From contig CM038914.1 in NCBI GenBank assembly GCA_021904315.1, positions 20,757,065-20,821,064 on the forward strand: a stretch of DNA of 64,000 nucleotides, in the 5' to 3' direction. Of the stretch, positions 1-13,263 are shown piece by piece (the first letter of the stretch is position 1; every line of letters begins with the position of its first letter). Both the position numbers and the translations under genes were made by a program. The stretch comes from Sphagnum magellanicum (lineage: Eukaryota > Streptophyta > Sphagnopsida > Sphagnales > Sphagnaceae). The notes beneath the pieces are model-generated. The model worked only from the letters and a program-made list of their open reading frames with translations, was not told the DNA's origin and searched no databases.

Positions 1-3000
1 TCTATATCTTGTACATAATTTGCATGTATAAATGGGTTAACATAGAATGAATAAACTTAATTTCACAAGTAGGGCATGTTTCAAAATGGGGAAAGACAAT
101 TTCTTGTCCAATTAGGATTGCCATTGTCAACACGTGAAATTTCAAACATTTTATAATGAAATTAAAAAAATTGAATGGGACCAATGTAGTTTTAAGAAAA
201 CATTTTTATAAAAACAAATGGTATTAAAATCTAAAGAGATTCCAAGAACATATGATAATAATTTTGTTCAAGAAAATTAACGTAACGAACATAAATAAAA
301 TTTCAAACCAAATATATTCAATAGTTAATCACCATTAATTCAAACAAATCCCCATTACCACCAAGTTTTTTTCTTTTTAATTGTGTCAAAAACTTGGACT
401 AGCAATCATCCACAAACAAAACGAACCAGATTTGGTTAAAAAGGTTAGGCAAAAAGTTAATTTTTTTTTTTCAAAATCTTGCATTACTCTGGAAACCTCC
501 ATGAATCCATTATTTAAATGTGGCAAATTCTAACAAATTTTTATTGAAATATGGCAAATTTTGCAAAAACAATCCCACAAACCTTTCTAGAACATTCATA
601 TGTCAACTCATCCAAGTCTTATCCACTTTGATGAATTGACATTGATCATATTGAACTTTTAATCATTTCAATTTGCATAAACAAACAAAATATGGTGATT
701 ACTGCAGTTTCAAGTGAAATAAACTTCATGGGCAAAAACAAATCCACAATAAACACTAATGACCATGGCTTGAATTCCTTAGAAAAAATTATTTCCCTAT
801 AATATAATACCTTGGTAGCTTTGAAAAAAATTATATAGTTTTAAAAATGTTGAAAATTTCAAATTTTACTGAAACAAATACGAGGAAAAATGAAAAATCT
901 TTTAGAATATTTTATTATTGAAAATGAAATTTTCAATGTTGATTAATCATTTGGTAGACATGTGTTAAAACCACCCCTATATTATGGTAGCATATGATGT
1001 AATTTAGTATGCCCAATGGTTAATCTCAATGGTTTTTCCTTGAAATTCCCCAAGTCCATGGCCCACAATTTTGGAGCTTGATAAGTGTCAAAGCACACAT
1101 TTGTTTTGAACATGGAAATATAATGTCTTATCACCCTTTAAAAGTTTTCCAACATCATTTGAACATCTTGACTTGGACATTTATTAAGAGTCATTTTGGT
1201 ATTTTTATCTTCATATTTTAAATTGTCAACTTTTGGGCAATTCTTCCTTGTAGGAGGCAATGAACCCCCCGTTACATCATATACTTTGTATTAAGGTCTT
1301 TCCAATGATCTAAAGGTCATTTATGCCTTGCGTTGTCATGTTCAAGCAATTACATCCATTGTTGTCTACAATTAAAAAAACAGATAATATCAACCCTAAC
1401 AGCACACACACACACAATGTTGAGTTTCTTGCATCTCATTTTGTTTGTTGTGTTTATTTTTAAGTTCTTATGAAAAGGTTTTTGGTGTAAAGCATGGATT
1501 ATCACTCATTGAATGAATTGAATTTCAACTAGAAAAAGATGAGTCCCAAGCACCTCCTATGAGGACATATCGCAAATTCAAAAATATCTCGAACTCTTTC
1601 ACACTAACTAACTAATTTAAGAACTTTAGGATTCAATTAGGCATAATTGCTAACTTCGTGGGTTGTGCCCAAATAATATAAACACTTGATTTGGACATGT
1701 TTTAATGCTTTGAACCTTGTTCTACAAAGTCAAGACTTTTTGAAAACTCTTAAAGTGACAATGCAACTTAAGAACTTGCAAATGTGTTTCTTTTCCTTTA
1801 GCTCATGACACACCTTGGGCTTCCTTCCAACTTGGTTCACATCAATGAATGTCCAATTGTTGAACGATGGAACAAGACCCACTTGATAACAAAGTTTGAA
1901 CCCTCAAATTTGGCTTGATTTTAAACTATTCATGACAACATGTAAGTTTTGGGATCATTTGAATCCATATTAAAATATATTTTGGCTATGGAAGGCCAAT
2001 TTTTTTTGGAATTAATAATCAATGCCTTTCCCCCTTTTAACACCCTTCTCTTTTAAAATGACAAACATAGTGAAAAGGATGATGAAATTAACAACTAGAA
2101 AAAAGATGGTTACTTAATGCAACCATGGTTTTGCCTAAAGAAGCAATACATATTCATATGAAACAAAAATAATGTTTTTTCAGGCACAACATTATTGAAT
2201 TTTCTTTGTTTGTAAAATATGAAAATGATATTGAACATCTTCTTACAACCCACATTTGTACTATAATAACATGGAACATGCAGAATCATTCTTGGATGTA
2301 GTTTCAATCACATATTAAAATTGAAATAGTTCCAATTGTATTGAAATATTGATAAATATGTTATTAAATGTGCATATGTTCCCACAATCCTTATTTTCAT
2401 ACATTTACAATTGGGCTTCAAATACTAATTCTAAGATTGATTTTCTAAACTATGTGTCCTTATATATTGCCTACAATTTCTTGAAGAGTTTTATAGAAGG
2501 GGTGCTCAAATGAAGCCAACATCGGCAATATGTTATTTTAAGCTACCCTTCCTTGTTGATATGCCTTAAAATATGCACTTTGTAAACTGGTAAAATAAAA
2601 ATTGTTATTTTATGTTAACATCATCATTAGAAAAAGAAAGTTAGAACTATTTATGAAAATTCTTGTACAATGACAACCTCCTTTGGTAAATAATATGAAT
2701 ATATGTTTTCATATAACATTTAAGTCAAGCCCAAGCATATAGGTCTCCATTTTATTTGGATCCTTTTTTTTCACAAGTTTGTTTACAAATTCAACACAAA
2801 ACTAATGTTATATTGTACATAATGATTTCAATCGTGTTCTTGGGTCGGGGCCAATGAGTTCAAAGTTTGGTTTAGGGTTTGAACTCATTGCCAATAGTAG
2901 CCAATGGCTACTTCTTAAGCCCTAGTATAAAAAATAAATATATTTCATGTGTTGTGTGGTAGGTTTCAACATATCATGGACTTTGAAGATTTGTTGGTAG

Positions 3001-3840
3001 AAAAACACAAGTTTCAAATAATAAATCCTATATAGATATATTCACAAGATTTTGCCTTAAAAAACATTTTTACGAGAAATTTTCTAAGTGCATTTGGAGG
3101 CCACCTTGGATTTATGAATATGAAGAATCTTACTCTCGCTCTTTAATAGTGGGTGGGATCTTACATCTAAAACAAACCATCAAATTTGTCTCACTTTTAA
3201 GGAGTAGGTGTAATAAGTAATGTTAGACAGGTATCAAAATTTGACATGGATAACCTTCAACCACATGTGGATATCACATTTGGTGATATTTAGGTCTTCA
3301 AATATCAATTGTGTGAAAATTAACTTTGAGAACCTTACCCTTTCCATACCTTTCAAAATGTTGATATTCAAGGTGGGGTAAAATGGTGGAAGAAGGATTA
3401 AGGTTCCAAGTTAATTCTAGGCTATTAATGTGAAAGGAAAAGCCCCAAATAAGGTGCTGAAATTTTGAGGAAAAAAAATGATGAAATAAAAAGATTTTTT
3501 TTAAGGCATATATACTCATTAAATAAAACATATGGGTTTGGTAGCATGGCAATTGAATTGGATTTGAGTTTCTTTGAAGAAAATAAAAATGATGTTTTTT
3601 TTCTGATAGTTAAAATTTAAATGGATCTGTAAATATCCTCATTTGCAAAATTAAGGTGCTTTTGGGTTGAATTTTTGCATTGTGGCAACAAAGAAAAAAA
3701 AATAGTGCAAAGTGTACAAATGATTTTTGTTGAAAAAATGCCACATTTTGAGAGAAAAAAAAGTCAGGGGTGGTGCATATTTTGACAGCAAGTTCCTTCT
3801 AATCATCATAACAAGGTAGGATTCTACAAAAAATATATTA
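1..3840. other. AT-rich intergenic DNA without a recognised gene
   Basis: Only short ORFs with no recognisable domain are present. The one notable structure is a perfect 13-bp inverted repeat at 2852-2890, listed separately. Confidence 0.6.
2852..2890. repeat. Perfect 13-bp inverted repeat (hairpin)
   Basis: The arm CAATGAGTTCAAA (2852-2864) is followed by a 13-nt spacer and its exact reverse complement (2878-2890). There is no T-run after it and no gene nearby. Confidence 0.8.
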
Positions 3841-3849
3841 TTTTATTAT

Positions 3850-3905
3850 CTGACATCTAGCCAAATTTGGCTATTCCTCTTGAAGATGATGGCTAGTCCA
3901 CCTAC
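3850..3905 (-). repeat. R1 family fragment
   Basis: CATCTAGCCAAATTTGGCTA followed by AAGATGATGGCTAGTCC. The short palindromic core AGCCAAATTTGGCT is the most conserved word of the family. Confidence 0.45.
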
Positions 3906-4274
3906 TTGACAAAATAAATAATCCTTATTGCAATTAGGGTGTATGTGAACTAACACCTACACAGGCACAATGGTTTGGTGAAAAAAAAACTCTCATAACG
4001 AGAAGGAAACCACCTTATGAGAACTGACATTTTGAGACCCGGTTAATAAATTTTATAATATTTTTTGATGCCCTGCCCCTATCTTGGAAAAATTAAATTT
4101 TTTTAAGGAATAAACAGATCAAGTATTTCAAAACCTTTGTAAAAACCAGATTTGCCAGGTATCTTTAAAAAAAACAATACCCACCCAATACTGACAATAA
4201 CCCTCCCCTCGTATGCCCTGTGATCTACTTATTTAGGTTTATGATAACTTTCACCTCATGCTTAACAATCAGCC

Positions 4275-4565
4275 CATTGGCAAATTATAGCCAAAATTAA
4301 GGGGAAAAAAAAGGTTTGAAAATGAATGATTTTGGAGGGTTTCAATAGCTAGAAATGAGGGAAAAAATAGAGTAAAAAAATTGCCAGATTTTTACATTTG
4401 GTTTTCAATGTGCAAACATAAATAGAGAAGGTTGATTAAAGAGTTGTACTTCATATCTGGTTCATAGCCAAATTTGGCTAAATCTTCCTACTAGGGATGA
4501 TGGTAATTTTTCCTACAACTTCCATATCATCTATGGATGGTCACCATGTAGGCTACATTAAAAAA
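4275..4565 (+). repeat. Dispersed repeat family R1, long copy
   Basis: This stretch contains GAGGGTTTCAATAGCTAGAA, CCAGATTTTTACATTTGGTT, CATATCTGGTTCATAGCC, AAATTTGGCTAAATCTTC and CACCATGTAGGCTACAT, in that order. The same order of blocks, diverged, occurs at 43190-43445 in reverse orientation and at 56567-56800. No coding capacity was recognised, so it may be a non-autonomous transposon or a fragment of a larger element. Confidence 0.75.
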
Positions 4566-4865
4566 ATTCCTTTAAATTAACCACAGTTTATGATGGGTAA
4601 CCCACATGGGTGGGGGAGATTCCTGAAATGTGTAGCTGGACTTTGCTAGTAGCACCTTGTCTTCAGCACCCCCCTCTTTTTTTTTTTGAGACTGCCCCTA
4701 CCCTGGGAGTTTTTTTTTTAACCCTACCCTACCAAGAGATTTCCCAATTTAGGGATTCAGTGAACTTGGTCAAAACAGAAGGTCAGAGTTGTGGCATTAA
4801 ACGGAGGTCAAAAGGTGTGTTTGGAGTTGGTAGCTTCTATTGTCAGATTTGACCTTGGGATGGAT

Positions 4866-5030
4866 AGTGAGTGAACAGGAAACACTTTTTCACTGGCTTT
4901 CAGTTTCAGTAGCTAACCATGGTGGTTACCTTAGTTTTCTGTTTTTATCTACCTACCTACCTATCTACTTACCTACCTACCTACTAACTAACAACCCACT
5001 AGCCCTTACCTCATGTACTAACCATCTTCA
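4866..5030 (+). repeat. Dispersed repeat family R2 with a (CTAC)n tract
   Basis: The blocks are CAGTTTCAGTAGCTAACCAT, a run of CTAC units at 4949-4985, then AACCCACTAGCCCTTACCTC and TACTAACCAT. A diverged copy with the same order is at 42975-43115, and a weaker one at about 18195-18300. No ORF of interest is present. Confidence 0.6.
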
Positions 5031-5306
5031 AAGGTGAAACGTGCCCCCAACTGAGATGAGGTCCATCCACAACTGAGACATAAACAGACTTCCAATGGAT
5101 GGATGATGGTTCATTCACTTTGGCTGCCTGGACTCCTCTATCCCTGAATACCTCTACTACCTTGGCAGTTTCAACACTAAATTATATTATTTTCTGAAAT
5201 ATTGAAATTTTCAATTTTTTTTTTTTCAAATAACAAAAAAATCTGAAGGTGAAACTTTGAGAACATTCTATTAAATCTTTGAAAATGATTGAAATGAGAA
5301 CTTGAA

Positions 5307-5333
5307 AATTAATTAATTAATTAATTAATTAAT
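5307..5333. repeat. (AATT)n microsatellite
   Basis: About seven uninterrupted AATT units. Confidence 0.95.
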
Positions 5334-5539
5334 CCACAAACATGTGTTGCAGCTGCCAAGGTACTACGGTAGTGAATGAATGTGCTCCCAGGCTTCTGTT
5401 GCTTTGAGCAAGTTTTTCTATGCATGGTTTGTGTTGGGTGGTGACAATTTGGGTGTTGTAAATTGTGTGTCAATTGGCTTAACTGGAGCTTGTCAGTGGC
5501 AGGTACTACCCCACCACTGCTATATACTGCAAAGGACAA

Positions 5540-7010
5540 CAAAACCAAGCTTTTAAAAAACCCATCTGAAGAGTATTTTGATTATAAGTGTTCTAAACAC
5601 CATTGAAAAACAAGCAAAAAAACAACAAAAGAAAAGTAAAGCATAGGCTATGTACTAAGTACAAAAACATTTCTGGAGTGATGGAGTTAAAACTCTGCAA
5701 CCCAACTAAGTAGTCGTTCAAGGAGCAGTCTGAAGATTGCAACACTGATTCAAAGCAGATGAATAATACCTAGAATGCGGAAGTAAAGTAGGGCACTTAA
5801 CTTGTTCGGATTGTGGTAAAATAGTTGTAAATAGTACTTGTGTCTTTCCTGCCATATATGGTAGGTGACTAATATACTTGGAATGTCAACAAAACCTGTG
5901 TATATGAAATCACGCAAATCTTTCATTTCTGACAGTGCATTGAAACCCACACATGTTGTGCTCAGAAAGAATTTTAAACACTAACTCTGTGCAAATTCAG
6001 AAGCCTATTACCCACACCATTCCTATGAAAACAACGCCCCCCATACTTACCCACCTTTTTATATAAGTGTTTCATATAAAGGGGATGACTGCTGTGTACT
6101 TTGTGGCAAAAGAAGATAGTAATCCTTGAACTCTTTGGAAAACTTCCAACAAAATTTAGAGAAGACAAGTAATCCTTGGGAAATTTTCCAACAAAATTTA
6201 GAGTTGGGTTTGACTCTGACATTGGAAGTACTACTTCCATAAGTGACATGAAGAGTTAGAGCATCAAAGAAATACCTAAGGTAGGCCAGTAACATAATAA
6301 GTGGACAACAATACTTACCAGAAGGAAAAAAAACTAATGCTACAAGTATACACTAAAATTGCAATAACCCAACAGCAGCCTTCCCTGTCCTGCTCCCTCA
6401 AATGGGTACCAGAGGTTATTGTCAAATACAAAAATTTCCCGACTAATCCTCAAACTCAAAAAGCTTGAGCATCAACTCCCCCGAAAGATGATGCATTTGT
6501 TATCTGTGCCTCACATCGCCTCAAGCACAACACTATTTTTTCCCCCATAGTTAGTAATAGGAATAATAACGCCAACCAGAGTTAACTGAAACCGGAATCA
6601 GTGCTGGAAAATGGGTCTCCAGATTTCCAAGAGTTAAATGCTGTAATTGGCAGCAACAAACACATTGCGATCTTCTTTGCATTTCCTTCATGGAAAAAGT
6701 CAATCAGGCTTCCAACCATCTGAATTCTGCTCAGATCACTTTTGTTGCAACATCATCTTCAGATCAAGGAATTTCTGAACTGGGTCATTTACCCAAAGAC
6801 CATATGTTCTGTGGTAGAGTGAAGTCCACCAATGTCTCTAAAGTCACTGATTTCTCCAATATGAACTCTTTTACATGCAAAATGAGAGAAGCTCTCTCAT
6901 CTTGTTTCACTGCAGGTGGTTCAGTGAACTGAAGAGGAAAGGGCAATATAACACCCTCACCATGTGGAGAAACACAGATTTGCACAGGATATGAGTTTTT
7001 TTGTTATTTC
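5540..7010. other. 3' flank of the ABC transporter gene
   Basis: No protein domain was recognised. A partial tandem duplication sits near 6121-6205 (AATCCTTG...CCAACAAAATTTAGAG twice, about 50 bp apart). On the minus strand this is the 3' side of the transporter gene and may include its 3' untranslated region. No convincing polyadenylation signal was found. Confidence 0.4.
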
Positions 7011-10000
7011 TTACGTGTGAGAGGAGCTGTCATCCAGCAATGTGCTGATGTCATCACTGGTATCTTCTGCCCCTAGATCATCCAAAATAGGATTACTTGC
7101 TTTGTGCAACTGCCTTCGAACAAGCTTCTCATACACCCCATCCTCTGCACAGTACCAAAATTGAAACATTGTCATACTCACCAGTCTTGTGGTGATCACA
7201 AACATGCTTCAGAAACATTAAATTATTTAAGAAAAAAAAAAGAAGCATATCCAGCACAATTTGGGTATTTGCCATACTCAAGTCAAGAAAGAGGATTTTG
7301 TGGCTTACTTTTTGTGAGCAGTTGCTCATGAGTGCCTTGTTCAACAAGAGCACCTTTATCCAAGACTGCGATATTGTCAGCGTTGCGCACAGTCGAGAGT
7401 CGGTGAGCTACCAGAACAATGGTGCGCCCGCCCTCTCCAATGAGCCTGTCTAAGGCTTGTTGTACTAATGCCTCACTCTCAGTATCCAAGGAGCTTGTTG
7501 CTTCATCCAGCAATAATACCTTTGGTCGTCGAAGCAGCATTCGTGCAATTGCAACACGCTGAGTTTTGTGATCAAACAAAGAAATAAAAAAACAACAAAA
7601 AACCAATGAGTTTACATGGAATCACAATGGAAAGCAAGTCTCCAATTAATTCTCATTCCTACCCCTTTCTTGAGAAGTAAAAACCTGTGCATTCGAAGAG
7701 AATAACAAAGAAACCACCTGTTGCCTAGAATAATTCAACAACAAAAAGGAGATGAAATAATCATGAGGGAGTCTTGAAAAGAGGAGATGAAACCTGTCGC
7801 TGACCACCAGAGAGACGCACCCCACGCTCACCAACTCGCGTTGCATAGCCTTCTGGAAATCTCAAGATAAAGTCATGGGCATTTGCATACCTAGACAGTC
7901 GCACATAGGTCACAATCCATTCAAATACCAAGCAAAAATGTCATTTTGAGAAAAGACCTTTTCAATGAACAAAAAACATCAGTGCTACTACCTGCACAAA
8001 ATGCAACGAAATGGAAACTTTCTTGACTATCCAAAAACTTCACAACAAACATGAATAAAATCACCCACCTTGCAGCCTCCTCCATATCCTCACGATTGCA
8101 GGAACTCAATCCATACATTATGTTCTCCTCAATTGAACCTGCAAACATTTGGGTTTCCTGTGCTACCAACCCCATGTGCTTGTGAACTGATTTCAGATTG
8201 AGGTCTCTTAGGTCCCAACCATCAAGAAGAATACGGCCATGTGTTGGATCATAGAAGCGCATGAGCAAGTGCACTATGGTCGACTTGCCGCCACCACTGC
8301 GCCCCACGAGTGCACAAACATCACCCCTTCCCACCTCCAAGTTCACCCCCGAAATGACAGAATGCTCAGGTCTCATTTGATAGGAAAAATGGACAGCCTC
8401 TAACTTGATCTCCCCTTCCAGATGTGAAACCTGTCATGACACAAGCCAGAGAAACAAAGTTTCACTGTCCAAATCTACATGGATTTCATACCAGATGCTA
8501 CACAATAAACCCATTACAGCTACAACCTTGTAGAGAAAAACAGATGTGAAAAAGAGGACAAGGAGCAAACCATGGTGCCTGCATTTGGATCAATATCTGG
8601 GAGTGCGTCCACCAATGAGAGGACGCGCTGTGCTGCTCCTGCAGCGCGTGTGAGTGACATCAGCACGGACATGATACCTTTATATGCACTTTGGATTTGG
8701 TTCCAGTATAGCTGGAATGTGATGAGCCTGCCAACTGACAGGCGATTGTTCATCACTAAAACGCCTCCATACCTTTGCAACCACCACCACACCCGTAAGC
8801 AATTCATAATGCAAAAAAGAAAAAGAAAAACACAACTGGGTTAAAGTATTGGTTTGGTATCAGGCTGCTCTGCTACAAGTTTGGCCAAAGCTAATCTCTT
8901 CATTAGCAAGACACTGTGTCATATACTGGGGGGAACCCTGGATGACATTCAGAAACCATGTCAAATGCATGAGTGGATTGGAGGGAGGGAAATACCATAA
9001 AATAAGCACAGAAGCACCGAGATCCAGCCAGTCATTGATTGCAACAGCACCAGCATAGGCAAAGGCATCCCTCACACCCTTTTGCATAGCGGCAAGGGTC
9101 TTTGACTTGAATCGGTCAATCTCCACATCTTCAGTGGAAAAGGCACGCACTGTTCGGATGTTTCCGAGAGCTTCAGCAGCAGAGGAGTTTGCCTCAGCCA
9201 GCAAAGCGTACCGTTTGCGATTCAGCTCCCGGGACCAACGAGAGTACACAGCTGTGATATGCATGATGGGAGCCATGGTCGTGAATGCAAGCATGCTCAG
9301 CTTCCAGCTTATGAAGAAGCACATCCCAAATCCACCAGCAAGAGAGAGCAAATTCCGTAAAAGTGCTGAAAGCATCCAGTTCACAGGTTCAGCCATTGAA
9401 GACACATCGTTGGTGAGCCGTGAGGTCAGCTGTTCATACATAGTGCACAAACAAGACAATACAATCAGGGTCTTCATCAACACATCCTTCTACTCTCATT
9501 GTCAAAGGACACAAACCTTACGTGCAAGCAAGTCCTCATTGTCTTTACCACTACTAAAAGAAAACACATGTAAAACAAACAGAAACCCTCCCCAAGGTGG
9601 AAAGAAACAATCCCTCCTTCAATTCCTTTGCCACTAGTTTGCTTGATAATTTTTTCATCTCATGTAAACCCAAAAAAAAGAAATTCAAACCCAAGACTGA
9701 ATATTGCTGACCTCTCCAGATGTAGTGCCATCGAAATAAGCAATGTCTTGAATCACAATGCCCGTGAAAAGCTTGTCCTGCAGAGTCTTTAGCACACGCT
9801 TGCTCACCACTGTGAAGGAGAGATTTCGAACTGCCTCAAAAAGGCCTGTTATCAAGCTAAAGACTATCAGTAGTAGCACATCCCTCTTGAACATAGCCAC
9901 TGCTCCTTGAATAACATGATCCAGTATGCGACCCTGCAGAAGAAATAACACATATGATGAGCTTCAGAAACCCCTTTGTTTTTTCAGAGTCAAATTCTCA

Positions 10001-11416
10001 TCTGTTGGTGCACCGGGAAGCATCCAAAAGTTACAAGAAAAAAAAAGAAAAAACAAATCTTCAGCCAATGTCACCTAACATGGACTTCTGGTAGCATGAA
10101 TGCAAACAAGAGCAGTGAAGTCAGATTGAAAAAAACCTGATAATTGGGCAGAATCAAGCTGGAAACAGATGACACCATAAGGCAGAAAAAAGCGCAGGCA
10201 AGCAGAAGGGATTCATTGCGAGCTAGAGAAACCGCACGCATCAAGTAACTGGTCTGGTCCACATCTTGCTCCTCTCTTACTCCCTTGTCCCCTCTCAAGG
10301 TCCCTTCCTCAGCTTCCGCAGAATTCACATTGCTGAAAACCAAGTTCACCCTCCCCCTGTGTAAGTTTTTTCCATTCAATTGGCATCTAAATAAACAGAG
10401 AGCACTTACTGATAATCAGCAGCCCTGCAGTCGTAGGATGGGGATTGGGGGGGGGAATGCAAGCTGGCTATTGATCATTCAGAACCATCACAGGAAGCAA
10501 TTCCTACTTGTTAGATCCGATGGAAATTCGAGAACCTTCAAGGTCCTGGGCTGTGCGTTTTGCATTGAGAAAAAGAGCGCGACTCAACACACGGTTGGAG
10601 TCCACGACACGCGTCAACATGGAGCTTTCTGCATTTATCCACAGAACAGTGGCACCCATCAAAATGCTTTGCCATATTTCAAGGCGCACGTGGAACAGTT
10701 TTACCACAGTCTTGTCGAAATAAAACCCAACGCACTTGGCCCCCACATAAGCCTGCAAAATTCACCAAATCATCACACCACACCTACTAAGTAATCTGGT
10801 AACTCATAAATTCCTGCCTGCCAATCTCAGCAGCAATGCAGTTGTCATCTCTGTGTGCCACCAAAGATGTGGCACAAAACGAGAGGGGCTAACGGAAAGA
10901 GTAGCAGTGGGAACAAAGATGTACCTGGAATCCAGTGCAAAGAAGAAAGACAACGAGCAGAACAGCATCTTTCCTTGATGATCCTGCAAACCACTCTTGA
11001 TAAAAAGTGGTGGGAGCTTTTACAGCTACAGAGTCCTTCCTGGACAAAAGGGGCTCTTTGAGACTTCCATTCTCAAGTTTGCCATTCCCATTGGGAAGAG
11101 ACGACTTGTTGCCATTGCTAGTGTATGCATCTGCATTAGAGTGCAGTACTTTACTAGTGATTGCATTTGACAGCAGCTTTGATTGCAATTTGCTGCCCTT
11201 CCCCTTCTCTTTTTCAACAGCTTCAGCTGAGGCAACCACACTCCCATAATAGGAAAGCCCTGAAAGGCTCGCCACCCGCAGCAGGCTCAGGAGAAGCAAA
11301 TCTAAGGTATCTGTGGTAAAGCACGTGAGAGAATACCACAACCCACGCAACCAAAATGGATCCTTCTTGTTTGAAAGATGTACCGTGATATATAAGAGCT
11401 GAAACAACAACAACAT
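7011..11416 (-). CDS. ABC transporter B family half-transporter (TAP/TAPL-like), 10 exons
   Basis: The product is a membrane half-transporter with one transmembrane domain and one nucleotide-binding domain, expected to work as a dimer. Exons on the minus strand: 11416/11398-10925, 10752-10508, 10332-10137, 9933-9712, 9429-8996, 8772-8571, 8430-8069, 7890-7794, 7558-7309, 7144-7011. All phases agree, giving 877 residues if the ATG at 11416 is used. Residues 1-260 hold extra N-terminal hydrophobic segments, like the TMD0 of TAP and TAPL proteins, and the six-helix core follows. Walker A is GRSGGGKST (640-648), the Q-loop is in LVAQETQ, the signature is LSGGQRQ (744-750), Walker B is LLLDE (765-769), the D-loop is SSLD and the H-loop His is 802. 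All catalytic residues are present, so the gene looks functional. The start is uncertain: a TTGTTTCAG acceptor ends just before 11398, so a further 5' exon may exist upstream. The substrate cannot be told from the sequence. The TAP-like subclass is by general resemblance; the ABCB family is firm. Confidence 0.9.
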
Positions 11417-12116
11417 CCCCCCACATAAAGCAAATCATTAGGGTTTTTCCCTGCAGCTACAGATTCTTCACACAAAACCACATATCATCATGGCTATGCA
11501 TATTTTCTTGTTCTGGTAGTCTGAGAATCAACATCCTTGTGCGAGAATCGATTTCAGCCAATTAGGTACCTTTGCTCATACATTGCAAGGGGGGATGTTC
11601 AGGGCTCAGACAAACAACAAAGCTCAAATGAATTGCAAGTGTGCAAAATTCAACAACATGAAGGCAACTACTACAAGGCAGAAAACATAAGCTACATATT
11701 GTTTTGGATTTCTTCAGGCTTATTTATTGGAAGAATTTTTCAAGGTGTGCAGAAATTCATTCTGAAATGAATTTAGGTTGTGTGAAGGAATTGATTACCG
11801 TGGCAAACAGAAGATCCAGACAGCAGACAGCAACAAAAATCGCCAATCGCCACTTTCTCTGCCTGAGTGCAAGGCTCACATTCGTTGTTCCCTTGAAAAC
11901 TGGCGTCTCTGGCAAGTACCCATTCCTTTTCCCCATCCTCCGGTACCCCTTCGGCCTCCCTCTTATTCTTCTTCTTCTCTTTTCCGAAACCCGAAAATGA
12001 AAAAAAAATTGTGTACAAAAAACTTCTTCTTCCGAATTGCTCCTAACACCAAAAGTTATGGAGCATCATATTCGAGACACACAAGGAAAGAAAATTTCCC
12101 CATTGCAAGGAACACA

Positions 12117-12341
12117 CATTCACTGAATTGTAATGAACAAAACCTTGGATGCAGGAGCACCCTTTCACTGAACTGTCATGAACAAAACCTTGGATGCAGG
12201 AACAACCATTCACTGAATTACAAGGAACAAAACCTTGGATGCAGAAACACCCCTTCACTGAATTGTCATGAACAAAACCTTGGATGCAGGAACACCCATT
12301 CACAGAATTGTCAATAACAAAACCTTGGATGCAGTTCTACG
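12117..12341. repeat. Minisatellite, five units of exactly 45 bp
   Basis: Units start at 12117, 12162, 12207, 12252 and 12297. Each carries AACAAAACCTTGGATGCAG in the middle and a CATTCACTGAATTG-like start, with a few substitutions between units. A partial unit may precede it near 12100. The period is a multiple of three, so reading frames stay open across it on both strands, but the resulting peptides (NCHEQNLGCRN-like) resemble nothing known. It lies about 0.7 kb upstream of the first recognised ABC transporter exon, in its probable leader or promoter. Confidence 0.9.
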
Positions 12342-13110
12342 AGCAACAACAAACACAAAATCCTTAATCTCACCACCCTTGTAACAAACACCCAATTGCA
12401 CCACCACCCAAAACTGAGAAAAAAATTCTCTTGAAATAAGTAAGTACGCTTCTCCTTCCTCTCTTGCCCCCTCCTACTTACTCACTACACCCACTTCAAA
12501 ACACTAAATTTTCGTATTAGATTGCTCCGTCCCTCCCTCCGTTTCTCCTCAAATCACACCTCAATTGTTACCCAGCTCTTTATGAATCCCCAGCCTCTCC
12601 TTTTCTCCCCCCCCAAAAAAAAAGAAAAAAGAAGAAAGGAAAAAAGAGAGGAGCAAACGGAGAGAGATAGAGGGGCCACCAAAAGTGGAGCAACCAACCC
12701 GAAAACAGTTAATGATTCTACAACAATAAAACAGAAAACAAAGAGAGAAAACAGAACAAAAGCGGATGCTGGTGAATCAGGAATTTCTCATCAGGCTTCT
12801 GAATTCTTCTGAGTTCTTCGCCCCGCGCCGCCCCGCCCGCTCCACCCCAGCCACCCACCCGTGGTGACCAGTATTGAGAAACAATACCAGCAACAAAAGA
12901 AAACAAACCAAACAGCACAGGACGAAGACCGATGACGACCGCAACAGGTGCGCTTTTTCCTGTAGCAGCAAATGGACCTGCTGCAGCACATGCATGGACC
13001 ACCGTCCTTCGTCCCTTCCTTCCCCTTCCCTTCGCGCGCGCGCGGGTGGGCGTCCCGGCGGTCGCCCACCGTCGCCAGGCAGCGCCTCCACCGTCCTAGT
13101 CTCTGCCCCC

Positions 13111-13220
13111 GGTAGCGTGTGCGCGATTGCACCCGTGGAAGAACCGGGCCTTAGTTCCCGGCCCCGGTGGCGTGTGCCCGATTGCACTCGTGGAAGAACC
13201 GGGCCTTGGTTCCCGCCCCC
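13111..13220. repeat. Tandem duplication, two units of 55 bp
   Basis: Unit one runs 13111-13165 and unit two 13166-13220. Both contain CGTGGAAGAACCGGGCCTT and begin GGT(A/G)GCGTGTG. The copies differ at only a few positions, so the duplication is fairly recent. It lies inside the GC-rich island. Confidence 0.85.
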
Positions 13221-13263
13221 GGGTGGTGCCCCGCACCGGTCCCATGAACCCGAGAAAAGGAAA

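Noticed and set aside
9107..9637. 176-codon plus-strand ORF inside the ABC transporter
   Set aside because: It is antisense to the transporter exon at 9429-8996 and runs on into an intron.
12043..12317. ORFs with repeated NCHEQNLGCRN or CSCIQGFVHD peptides
   Set aside because: They are frames through the 45-bp minisatellite, whose period is a multiple of three; there is no sign of selection on the protein.
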